Of a stretch of DNA of 64,000 nt, positions 1 through 11,300 are shown piece by piece. Each line of letters starts with the position of its first letter. Position 1 is the first letter of the stretch. A program made the position numbers and the translations under genes. The notes beneath the pieces were generated by a model, which saw nothing but the letters and a program-made list of their open reading frames with translations, ran no database searches and was not told where the DNA came from. Origin of the DNA: Angiostrongylus vasorum (Eukaryota; Nematoda; Chromadorea; Rhabditida; Metastrongylidae); NCBI GenBank assembly GCA_018806985.1, contig JADANN010000456.1, forward strand, positions 372,001 to 436,000, read 5' to 3'.

Positions 1-1950
1 AAATCCTCGAGACTTTGGTCGCTGGTCATTTAATGGGCGATTGCCGCCTCCTCTGCGGTCTTGTCATGCATTAAATTACGATTCACCTGCGGTCGGCAAT
101 TCTGTTATTTATATTCTTTTTTTTTGAGCCTCCGAAAACCTACAATTCATCGAACGACCATCGTCAAATGCTAACGTCATGTTCGTGTACGATTTTGCAG
201 TATTTCTACTTAGATATTTCATTTAAGACCCACCAACTCAAGCAAATGGACATTATCCTTTCAGAGGATTTTCTCTGCAAATCGTATCTTCATAAAATAG
301 GAAGTTTTTAAATTTTCTGAATCATTGAAAAAAGTCATCAGCAAGTAATAATGTCGTGTTTGTGTATGATTTCACAATGTCCTGAGTTATATATTTCATT
401 TTAAGCTTAGCAGTTTAGCCTAAAGGCATTACCCTACTATACCACTTCCTATCAACGTCCTGTTTTCATAGAATGGACGAGTATTTATAGTTTTATTACA
501 ATTTTTGAGGTACTACTATAAGAATTCCGTCTTGGCTACTGTAGCTAGCTTTTTTTTAAACAGAACTTTGCCTACGTCATTGAAAAACACCTCTATAGAG
601 ATGATAATCCTTAGGCGCTTAGTTAACCGTTAGCCAAACAGCGAGTAAACTTTCGTTCCTTTCCACTTAACAGCTGTTTTTCAAGGATTTAGTGAAGTAG
701 ACAGTTAATAAGTGCTCGTTAAAGTGGTGACAAAAATTAGCATAGTATGAAAGGAAACTCTTGCGGGAATGACGATTTTCAAAATTATGTTGCAATTTTG
801 CCTTCATTCAGAAGAAAGATGGAAAGCCTTGTTAATTCTAAACATCAGTTTTCATAGATATGCAAATGATCAATAACGTTTAAGTGGTTGAATCGGATTT
901 AGGATATTTTGTCTTCTTCTTTAAATATTTTACGATTTCTGGTCGATTACCCATCGAAGAGAGGTGTAACTGCTCGGAATTTGGCCTGGTGGTAGGAGAG
1001 CGCTCTATAAATAACTTTTTCAGCTTTGCAGGTTTTTTAGCCAAATAAATCTTATTAGTTTAGATAGGTATTGCTCTAGTTATTATAAATCTTTGTTGGA
1101 GGGTTTATTGACAAAGCCCTGTAAGATTTTGTGATTTGTGACGAAATTGTGATGAAACTGTTATCTTGTAATTTCCCAGTAATTGTCCTAATCAGTAGTC
1201 CTAAAAAAGAAAGCCGTGTAGGTTTGCAGTTTCTTAGCATGAAAGTCGTTGCGATATTTTTGCAATGTTCCAAGAGTTTCGCAGATTCTGTGGAGTCAAA
1301 TTCCGAGGCCAAAAAAAACAAGGCCAAATCGCGGAAGTCGTTGCTCTGGTTTCCGCCATTATTGATAATCAGTGAATTCAATGAATTCAATTTATTCATT
1401 ACGTAATTTCTATGCCATACTGGCGACGAATTCGAAAAAGTGCTAGCATGTAAATGAAAAAATTGGAGGCTTTTGCACTAATCATTTATGAAGCTTTCGT
1501 CGACGTAAACGGCTGACAAGGACGAGGAAACATGTCCCATCAATTTGTTAAGCTCTTTCATTAGAATATTGAAAGAATAGAGTGACGGCGTTAACCACTC
1601 ATTTTTCACGCACCCACCATTCATAGAACTTCGTCAGGAATCGTAAAAGTGATGAACGCGTATTCGAACTACAAAGTACCTTTTGTTGGACCACTTATGT
1701 GTTAATTCAGTGAATTTTCTTCCACTGCTTTCACATCTTGGCACCAAATTTTTGAAGTGGACCAACCTGGATAGCTCAGAGTGCGGAACAGAACCAAATC
1801 AACGGCCACTTATGTGGTGGTGGGCACCACTAACGATTAGCCTGCAAAGTCCTCTATCACATATAGACATGAATATATCACGAAAACTGATTGTTTTTTA
1901 TCAAAGTTTTCTTTACAGGTTGTTGAAATATCTATGAAATTGACCAATAT
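1..1950. other. AT-rich DNA with no supported gene
   Basis: No repeat family recognised elsewhere in the window is obvious here. A minus-strand open frame at 1076-1399 (107 codons) has a TTTTTTAG acceptor-like site inside it near 1200, so part could be an exon, but nothing recognisable is encoded. A plus-strand open stretch follows a TTATTCAG acceptor at about 1969, just upstream of the receptor gene. It could be a leading exon of that gene or of another, but I could not join it. Confidence 0.4.
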
Positions 1951-2206
1951 TTGTTGTTCTTTATTCAGTGGAAATACTTAGAATTTCAATCAAATGACGG
2001 ATCATCTAAAGTGCTTATCCTAGCCGTAATTGTGGCTTGCTGTCTTCGCTGTCTGTTGGCTCGTCATCAGTTACTTCGAACCTTTGCAGATGTCGTTTCT
2101 GATTTGATTTCACTGTCGTTTTCGTTTGACTTCTATGCTCTTATTTCCTCATGAATTACACCTACAAGAATTAGAAATATTTATAGAAGCTCGTTCCACA
2201 ATCAGA

Positions 2207-2374
2207 ATGCTACCGTCAGACATCGTCGCCGGAATGTCGTTGATCGTCTTCGGCCTTGTTGGCGTGTTTCTGTACGTCTTGATCACCTGCACGATGGCCC
2301 AAATGATTGGAGAAATTGTCGGCTTTCGATTTTTAATCAGTCAAGCGATTACGGACGTTCTTCTTCTTGTACAG
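2207..2374 (+). CDS. Receptor exon 1 (TM1 and start of TM2)
   Basis: It encodes 56 residues: a first hydrophobic helix rich in V, L, I and F, a short loop, and the FLISQAITDVLLLV segment that starts TM2. It ends CAG with donor GTGACG in phase 0. ATG at 2207 places TM1 close to the N-terminus as is common in this superfamily; ATG at 2135 is the alternative. Confidence 0.8.
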
Positions 2375-5300
2375 GTGACGTCTTAGACATTCATCTATCG
2401 ATTTTCTTCGTTTTTTTTCTTAAGTATCTCAGTCGTCTTCAACAGTTTGAAGCAGGGAATGAATTCTCTCTTTTCGATACTTTTTTTTATATGACAAAAC
2501 GTTGGGATAAATGAAAAAGTCGGATGTCTGTCGAATCATCATTCATTGCTTTACGAAGAGGAATGTTTATTTAAGGCTTGCTACGCTGCTGAATAAACGT
2601 TGTTGTCCTTGCTTGTTAGCTGGGGAACTAAATGATGTATTTCGAGCTCAAAAATGTCAAATAAATTTCATCTACATACACTGCTTGGCAAATATTTAAT
2701 GAAAACGAGTGATAAAGAAGGGAGGAGGACTAGCAAAATCCTTTTCTTATGCTAACTTATTATTTACTGCATATTACAATTTTTCACGGCATGGTCTTTT
2801 CTGTGATACAACCACAATGATGGTGAGATATTTGCAAAACTGAGGACCGCAGGTGTCTGAGGTGGAGAACGAACGCGCTATTAACCCTTCCGGGGTCCAA
2901 CCTCGTTCACCACCACACCATGCGGGTCTTTCCTTTGGCCTGTCTTTCAGCTAGTTCTATCGATCACTGCCATCAGTACTATGCCAATATCCTTTTCTTA
3001 TGTTTTATTTCAATGCGACCTTCATTCATCCTCGGCATTGATAATCAATGTGGCAATCGCTGATAATATTATCCAAGGTTTGCAAGAAGAAGTAATCAGT
3101 AGCTCTCTCAACTTTTTCGTATGGAAAAGAAAGTTCTGGAAAAAATGTGGTGCATTATTTATCTTACAAAGAGCTTAGTAACAAAATTACGAATTCACTG
3201 CTTGCGGACGGTTGTAGACAGAATGCATAGAAAGATAAATAGTAAAAGAAAACCAAAGGTCAAAATAATAAAAGATTATAGATTAAGCTAAAGGTAAAGG
3301 AATAGAAGAAAGAAAATACAAAAGGATACATATGAGGTCACTAAGATCATATTTAAGCAAATGAGAAGTGCTTTCCTTTCTTAGGAGATAAGCAGTCAGT
3401 TTTTTTCGGTCCTTTTCCCATCTTCTAGGGGAAAATATCAAGTGAAATATTGCCATAGTGAAGCAGTAACCATCTAAAACTTTTCCACTCTTTTTTTCGA
3501 AGGTAAAATGTCGAGTAGAAGACAAATAGCGAAAAAAAACTAAGAATTGATCTAATGTGAAACAGAAAAAAATCGTGAGGATCTGGTCTTGACGTTTTAG
3601 GCGCCTTGGAAGTTGATTTGATTAGAGTAAACAAGATTTCATTTCATAGTTCCACCGAGTCTTTTATGAGATTTGTGCTCCTAAAAACGCGACGGTTTTA
3701 GTTTTTGGTACTTTTGTTTCCATAACTGAAGTATTTGAGACTTTGAGAGCTTATAGAAGAAGCGTCGACCTACCTATGCTAGTGACACAAACAGTTCGTC
3801 TCAGTTACGTTTTCTTCTGTGTTTTTGACTAAAATTATTGGAGTTTGGCCAGCGTTTGTGGTTGCTTCCTCTCATCACCTGTGTAGTTGGGAGATGTTCC
3901 GCATGAAACTTGATATGACAGGATTTTGCTACGAAATATAATACCTAAGGTTGCGACGTGTCTTCTAAGAAATCGTAGTTCATTTGTTGTTCAGAGGCGT
4001 CCCCCACATTCTGTCAAGCAAGGAGAAACACAAAATAGAAAACAGCAGAAAATATTAACGGATAAGGGTTTTGGCAATTGAATGCGTATTTGGCCTATAC
4101 AGTGATTTGCAGTGACTTATCAATGTATCCAGTCAGGGTTTCTATTCTGTTCATTAGCTCTCCTCCAATGCTTCACACACAAAACGTCGCTTATGAGAAA
4201 TATGTTTCGAACAGACACCAGCGTATGCATAGGAAAAGAGCAGAACGAAGAATCCCTTGAAGTTCGCGCGACAAATAGCCACTTCCAGTAGCTACGAAAT
4301 TGTAGCTCCACGAGATAGGTACCGAGGAAAACGTAAGCTCCCAAACGATAATTCTAGCTCGAAAAATCGATATCAGTGATTAGAATACTATTGAATAATA
4401 TAAGAAGTGAACTTCTTCGTAAATGTTTGTATAAACGTCTATGCACATCGCGCAATTGCGAAATTTGGCTTAGCTGTAATAGCGGTGATTGCATGAGTTC
4501 GGGTACGATGCGCATTATCTCTTGTGATGCGTATGGGGACGAATACATTAGCGAAACGGGTAGATCACTCCATATCCGTATATAAGAGCACGTAGTCGGA
4601 AAATTTAAAGCCATACAGAGCACCCCAGTAGGCGCGTATACAAAACAAACACAAAATGGGGAAGATTATGAAGTGGAAGTCACTATCCTCGCCCAGGAAG
4701 GGAAAACTTCAGCGCGCAAAACTCTGGAAGCGTTTTTGGATTAATTTTTGGGAATCCAAAAATGAACCTCGAAGAGGTGTATCGTGTGATCACACACGCC
4801 TCATGCTATAGCTCAGGCGGATTTTGTTCACTGAGCCAGGTACATTCTCCACTCATGTAAAACTCTACCTGGCTGGTCTACTTTGAGGCTTACAAGGAAC
4901 AAAATGATGAGAGTTTGAGAGAAGCTGTTTATTACGTGAGTAAAGATTTTTTGTTTTAAGTTTTATTTGCTGAGGCTACGAAAGTGTTTGAATGGGTAGA
5001 TTGTAGTCAATTTGACCTTCCCAGGCTTTGAGGAAAGCGAAACCACTGAAACATCAGCTATTTTGGATAAACAAATGCAGTAACAATCTGTGTTTACTCA
5101 TTAAGAAAACAGTGAATTGTTGATCAATGCCGAGGTTAAACGAAGGTCTGTACAGTAATTTCACCCCCATGCTATTTGCTAGCTTTCACACCGCATTACG
5201 TAGACGTGCTAGTTGTCTAGAAATTGCCGTAAATATGAATAGTTATGCTATATATAGGTAATGTTTTATGACACTCCCACTTACGATGCGATACGATCAA

Positions 5301-8300
5301 CAAAGTAGTCATTACCTGTTGAGTCGTTCGATAGTGTCTCCAGCCAGTTGATTAGTGTTAGATTTTTGACGAAATACCCCGTGTCGATATATTTTTCTAG
5401 CAGTGATCCATTTCTCTCCCTCCTTTTTTTTCCTTTCCCACCACTCTCTCTCTCTCTTTCTCTTTGCTTCTGTCTTCAAGCCAGTCTAAACCCTATATAA
5501 GCCATCGTATCATTGCCCTTTTCTTATTTTCCCTAGGCTATTGAGCTAACACCAGGTCATAAAAGATAAGTTCGGCCAACGCTGCGGAACTACGGGCTTC
5601 TTTAGAATTATGGTAGTCCTTCGTATCACTACTTCTACAGCGACATGCTGTAATAGGGAATAACTGGTGTTCTACTGCTACCTAGATGGACGATTCACTG
5701 CCTCCGGTCGTGCAAACCAATAAATACTTTTTGAGGTACTGAAAAGTAGCTTTATTGTTTTCGAACCCGTGATTACCCTTTCCGGTCCTCACGTGATTAT
5801 TCACTGCAGCATCGAGCTCCTTGCTTTGCCTTTCTCTCAGCCAGTTTTGATAGCACCGTTAAAGTAGTATCAACTGGGATTCCGAGTTTCGCTCATATTT
5901 CAGCATCATTGTAGTTTGTGTTTCACATAGTACCCAGCCGTAAAAAAAATAATAAGCAGTAAAATGAAGATAAACAGCGTGATTTTGACTAAGGTTCCAG
6001 CTCAACTGGCTTACCGCTGATTGCAGATGACATCATTAGGATAAAAAAAGTGGCTGAGGGGTAGGCAAAGCAAAGACCTCAGTGATGCAGTGGGTAAAAT
6101 GTGAGAGCCGAAAAGGGTAATCAGGGGTTCGAATCTGACTTTGGGTCTAGGTTTTCCAATTATCTCAGCATCACTATGGTTATACTTAACATAATGCCTG
6201 CTATGAAAAAATAACATTTTTTTTGAATGAAAAGTTAAACTTTTCTATTCATTTTTTTCTTCAAAAAACCAGGGAAAGGACAGAGGAGAAGCAAAATGAG
6301 TGATAACAACAAACACAGTGAGAATTATCCGTCAGTTTTTCTACAAGCAAAAATGTGTTTGTTTTTTTGATGAACGAGAATTGGATATTTTATGTAGTAC
6401 TATTATTAAATCCTACGCTGTTGTACTAAATTCCACTCAAGGGTCCCCCTCAATTCAAGTCAATTTGAGATTTTTCACAAGGTTTCAAGTTTCATTGGCA
6501 ACGTTTTCCTTGTAAGTAACGCATTTTCAGTTCGCCATTTGGCCTGGTATCACAATTCTTTGCCAGGATGAAATTCTACCAGAGATGGCTAGATGGCATG
6601 TGCACATCTATCTCGATTTTACATGGTATGGTCAAACTTTTTTCTCAAAATGAAAAAAGTCTCCACTTGCGATTGAAAATCTGCGGAATCTTTCTTTGCT
6701 TGAAACCACCGAAGAAGATGGTGATTACTTGGATACTTGGATGGCCCGTCTTCATTAGTTGTGCGGGTCCCAGCACAATTTCCATTCTCCGGAAATTTGC
6801 TGGTCTAGCGATTGTGGTTCCCTGGAATCCCGAGCTCTGTCTAGCCATGGTCTATCTCGGGTCGTCACCACCACAAGCAGTCCCTGCCCTTGTTGATCAA
6901 AGCGAGATTTGCGACCATGCGACCAGTTTGGTAGCAGGACGATGGTAGATCATGGCTTACTCCTTCTTAGCTTGGCTTCCTGTTGGAAACACCGAACTCC
7001 TCAGCTTAGGTGACTCTGCTGGTTGGATGAATCCCGTGCTGTGCATCGCAGCCCGATACCCATGAAAACCTCCTAGCCACGACGAAGCGGTAAACTGTTG
7101 GGAGGAGATGGTGATTAGGCAGAACTATTATGAAGATGACTGAATAATAGACGGGATTTTTGGTTATTTTATAGAGTACGAGATGCAAATATTTTTCGTT
7201 TTCTTTCTAAGATTTCCTCATTTCTTCGACTTTATTTCAATTTTTTTTTGCCAGAGTGCGTTATAAATAACGCGAGCTATCCCATTAGTGATTTTTTCGT
7301 TAGTGTTTCTCTTCCTACATGAAGCGTCCTATTAAGTTGTCTAAAGAGCTCAGCAATTGTTAGACTTTCAGATATAACGGTGAATTTTATAGAGCTGAAG
7401 TCTAATATATATATTTACAAGAGAGCTGTAGAAAGGTTTAACATTGGAAACAAAACTGCTCAAAAAGGTTAGGAATTCAACAGATTTTACAAACTGCTGC
7501 TTTACAGTAGTGTTCTTGATGGTTTTCATATTATTTGACCACACTTCTGTCGACGGAGACGACAGATCGTTCAGATAAAGTTTTTTAAGAAAACGAACAT
7601 TAGGTTAGTTAAAGGCAATTTATATAATCGAGGAGGGAAAAGTATTGTAACAAGAACGGGAATCAACCATTATAATCTTTTTTCATACAATCATTTAGAC
7701 CTAAAACTTCAACTCGCTGTTCTCTTTATAAGCACAAACGAGATTGTTACTTAAGTATCATATTCACCTTATATTTTCTATGTGTTCATTTATTCATTTA
7801 CTAACTTCAAAGTTTTCTCACACAGACATTTCTTTCATATAAATATTTTCACATAAGGCTGTCACAGTGTAATGCTGTGCTGTTCATCACTTATGTAAAT
7901 AATAATAGAACACGACCGAAGGAAAAGCAGTACTGGACGGTACTTTACAGGTGGGCGATGGTCTATCACTACACGATGGTGGCATGGTCACGATGGGCGG
8001 CTATACAGTGGCCAAACTGGTTTCGTGTGCTTCCACCCACTAACTGCGTAATGATCTGCTTTGTTCCATGGCTAGTTGGACTCACGCAATCCGTCATAGA
8101 ACATCAGGTCGGTATAATCCACTTACGTTAGAAAATCAGACGGGAAAAATGCCATTTCTTATTATTTTAATCATCTAGAATCATGATTGAATTTCCACGA
8201 CTGACCGATTAAATCATGATTTATTTATGTATTACTTTGTTCGCAGTAGCATATGTTTATCTATTACTTCACCGTCGCGTGCAGTGCAGTGGTTACAGGT

Positions 8301-11300
8301 GCCCTGAAGTATACACTAGATAGGTCACGAGTTCGACCTCACTCCTTGGATTGGGTTCAATCCTTGAAGTTGAAGCCGAATCCATTACGCATCTCTGAAG
8401 AATTTATCAACATCAAGCGATTTAATTTAACGCCTTTAATTACTTTGGTTATTTCCACTGGTCTGTTTCAGCATTATTTGTTAGGTATTTCTCTCAAGAA
8501 AACATCGGGTCACATGAAATTTGTCGCACGAAATCAAGCCATGTTTATTGGCATTCTTCTTTTGCCAAAGATGCAAAGATGAGAATTTATGTGAAGTCCC
8601 TTCAATCACTTCCTCTGCGGTTTTGAAAGTTTTAAACATTTTTAGAAGCCATTTCACAGCAGAGGATATTTGAAATACCTATTTGGATAAATGGCTGGTT
8701 TTGAGGAGCCCTAAAGAACCGCACGGGTTTCGGAATACTTTTTCTTTCATTTTTTCGAGAACTTTCTTCCTTGCTATAATTGTTCGGAAACCAATGTCGA
8801 ATGTTTCCATTCTTCTTACATGTATTCTAACAGTTTTGTCCTCTTCGAATGACGTGCTACCACACATCATTGCAAAGACCATTTATGTAATTTTGCTATT
8901 TATAGATCAATTATAATGTAAATTATGTCGTTGGCAAATTTTAAATGTTAGAAATGTAAATCGGATATGAAAATGGTAGTTTCGGTAGATCTACTCCTGC
9001 GGATTTAAATTCGGATGTAACGACTCAAGGAATTAAGCAGGTATGGAGCCAAGAAAGTGTTAACCAGTGCACACTGCAAAGTTCGTTTAGAAAATTCCGT
9101 CGCGGCCAGTTAAACCATGAAGTTGAAGGAAATGGCGTATGCTTGGCACTAGTGAGCACGATGATCTGAATGTTTCGGTGAAACGCAAATACACGCATAG
9201 CTGCTCAAAGCCTTTACAGTGGAGCTACGTGTGACCACTTCATGTGCTTTGGAGCATCTCAAGATAGTTCAAAAGTTGAAGAGACTCGACAAATGGATGC
9301 CTCACTAATTGAATGGAAATCAAAGAAATCGTCGTTTTGAGGTAACGTCGGTGGTTCCTCCGGATCCTTTATGATAACTGGCAATTATCGGCTCAATAGT
9401 GAGACTGCAATGAATTTCCACAGTCACTTCCCAAGGCCGAAATTGCGCTAGAAGGTCATGTTGGTTTGATCCATCACAGCTTTCTGACTTCGGTAACAAA
9501 ACGATTACGGGTAAGAAGTATGTCCAGCGATTGTACGAAATGCAGCAGAGAATTCAACAATTTTACTCCGTAAGAAAGGGAATAATCCTTCTCTACGATA
9601 ACATGCAGGCACATATCGCACTACGGACACTGAAAAAGTTGAACGAGCTGGGATATGAAACTTTACCTCATCAACCGTACTCGGCAGACCTCTCTCCTAC
9701 TGAGCACTATTTCTTCAAGCTACTCGATGACATCCTGCGCGAGAAATACTTCGGGGCCGAGGCGAGAACACTTCGAAACTCAACGACTTCGTCACCTTCA
9801 GAAACCTTTAAGAGACTGATATATACAAAATTTTTTGCTTATTTCCGTTGATAACTTTCTTCTGTAATTACAATTCCACTTTAAAAACGCCAATTAAAAT
9901 CGAGCATTAGTTTTCGAACATTCTGTTGAAAGAATATTAGAAAAGAAGTTTTTTATTTGCGTACTCGGTAGATTTTTTCTACCTGGAGACAGCTGGAGGA
10001 CGCTTATTTAGCCTAGTACTCTGTCGCTGCTTAAAATGCCATCTGATCTTTTTGTCTTCGCAAATGCATTTGGTTGAATTGACAATTCTAGTTCGATTGG
10101 TTCGTTCCACTCTACTTCAATCCCCAACGATACGGTATGGACACTGATTGGTTACGGTACGAGGAATCAGGAACAAATACCTACTACATGGTGTGTAATA
10201 CAGTGCTTATGGTGCTACCGTTTCCATTCTACGCTGCGGCCCTCAACATTCTACTCAGGAGGCGCGCTGATCGAATCACTAGTGAGTTCGTCATTTGTCA
10301 TAATAAAAGCTAGTATGTTTTCTTACCACCTAATCTGTAAGTGCAATAATTGACTTTGTCTTTGAGAAGTGCAGCAACTGATTTTATGTTTCGTCCAGAT
10401 CATTTCGAAATGGAATCGAAATGATTCACAATCTTAACCTTTTTTATTTACTGCCTACTACAATTTTTCACGGCAGGGTATCATGTGAAATAGAGCAAAG
10501 ATGATGATGAGGTATTTGCAAGACACCGGACTGCAGGTGTCTGCGGTGGGGAACGAACGCGCTAGTACCCTTTCCGGGGGCTAACGCGTTCACCACCACA
10601 CCATGAGAGTCTTTCGTTTCGCCTGTCTCTCAGCCTTTTTTCTTTCTTTTTCGAAGGGATTCAATTCAAGGTTTCTGTAAAACATTATGAAATTATTAGT
10701 TCGCCTAAAAAATGTTGATTAGCTGGCGAATTTATGAGATTTATTGGTTTCTTGTTAAAGCTCAGGGATAGTTAATATAAAATTTTTCCTGCCAGTCTCT
10801 CGAATTGTTGATTTTTGAAAGTCAAATGAAAAGAAGATGTCACTTCCAGAAACGCGGTCACAATTTTCTAACGGCAAGCGGAATTCGATTCTCTCCATCC
10901 AACGACAGTTAAGCATTGAAACACGTCTACTCATTCCGTGCATCATCAACACCATATTGTTTATTGTTGGACAGGTACGAATAAGAATTGGGCAATTTGG
11001 AGAAGCATTAATACCGCTGGTAGAGTATTGCGATGCAGCAAACTACCGCAGCCAATCGTCCCTTGATTCGATCCCTAGCCACTTTCAAGAGTATTGAGGT
11101 CGTCCACCATCATCTATTTATATAGAACGGTTTTTGCAACTGGAATTATGCTGCCGTACACACTCGACTCGAACCATCGTGGTTCTGAAGAAGGCTAACC
11201 TGCTGGAACGTTGACTACATAAGGATTCGTAACATTTTCATGCAAGCTTACCAACAGACAAAAAATATTGGTCTGATAAGACTGACTATCATAATCAGTA

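Noticed and set aside
6055..6215. Possible tRNA gene (good box A and box B)
   Set aside because: Acceptor stem halves do not pair and the sequence is part of a multi-copy repeat; called SINE-like instead.
6568..6948. 126-codon plus ORF
   Set aside because: Starts inside receptor exon 2 in another frame and runs through intron 2 into repeat D; a shadow.
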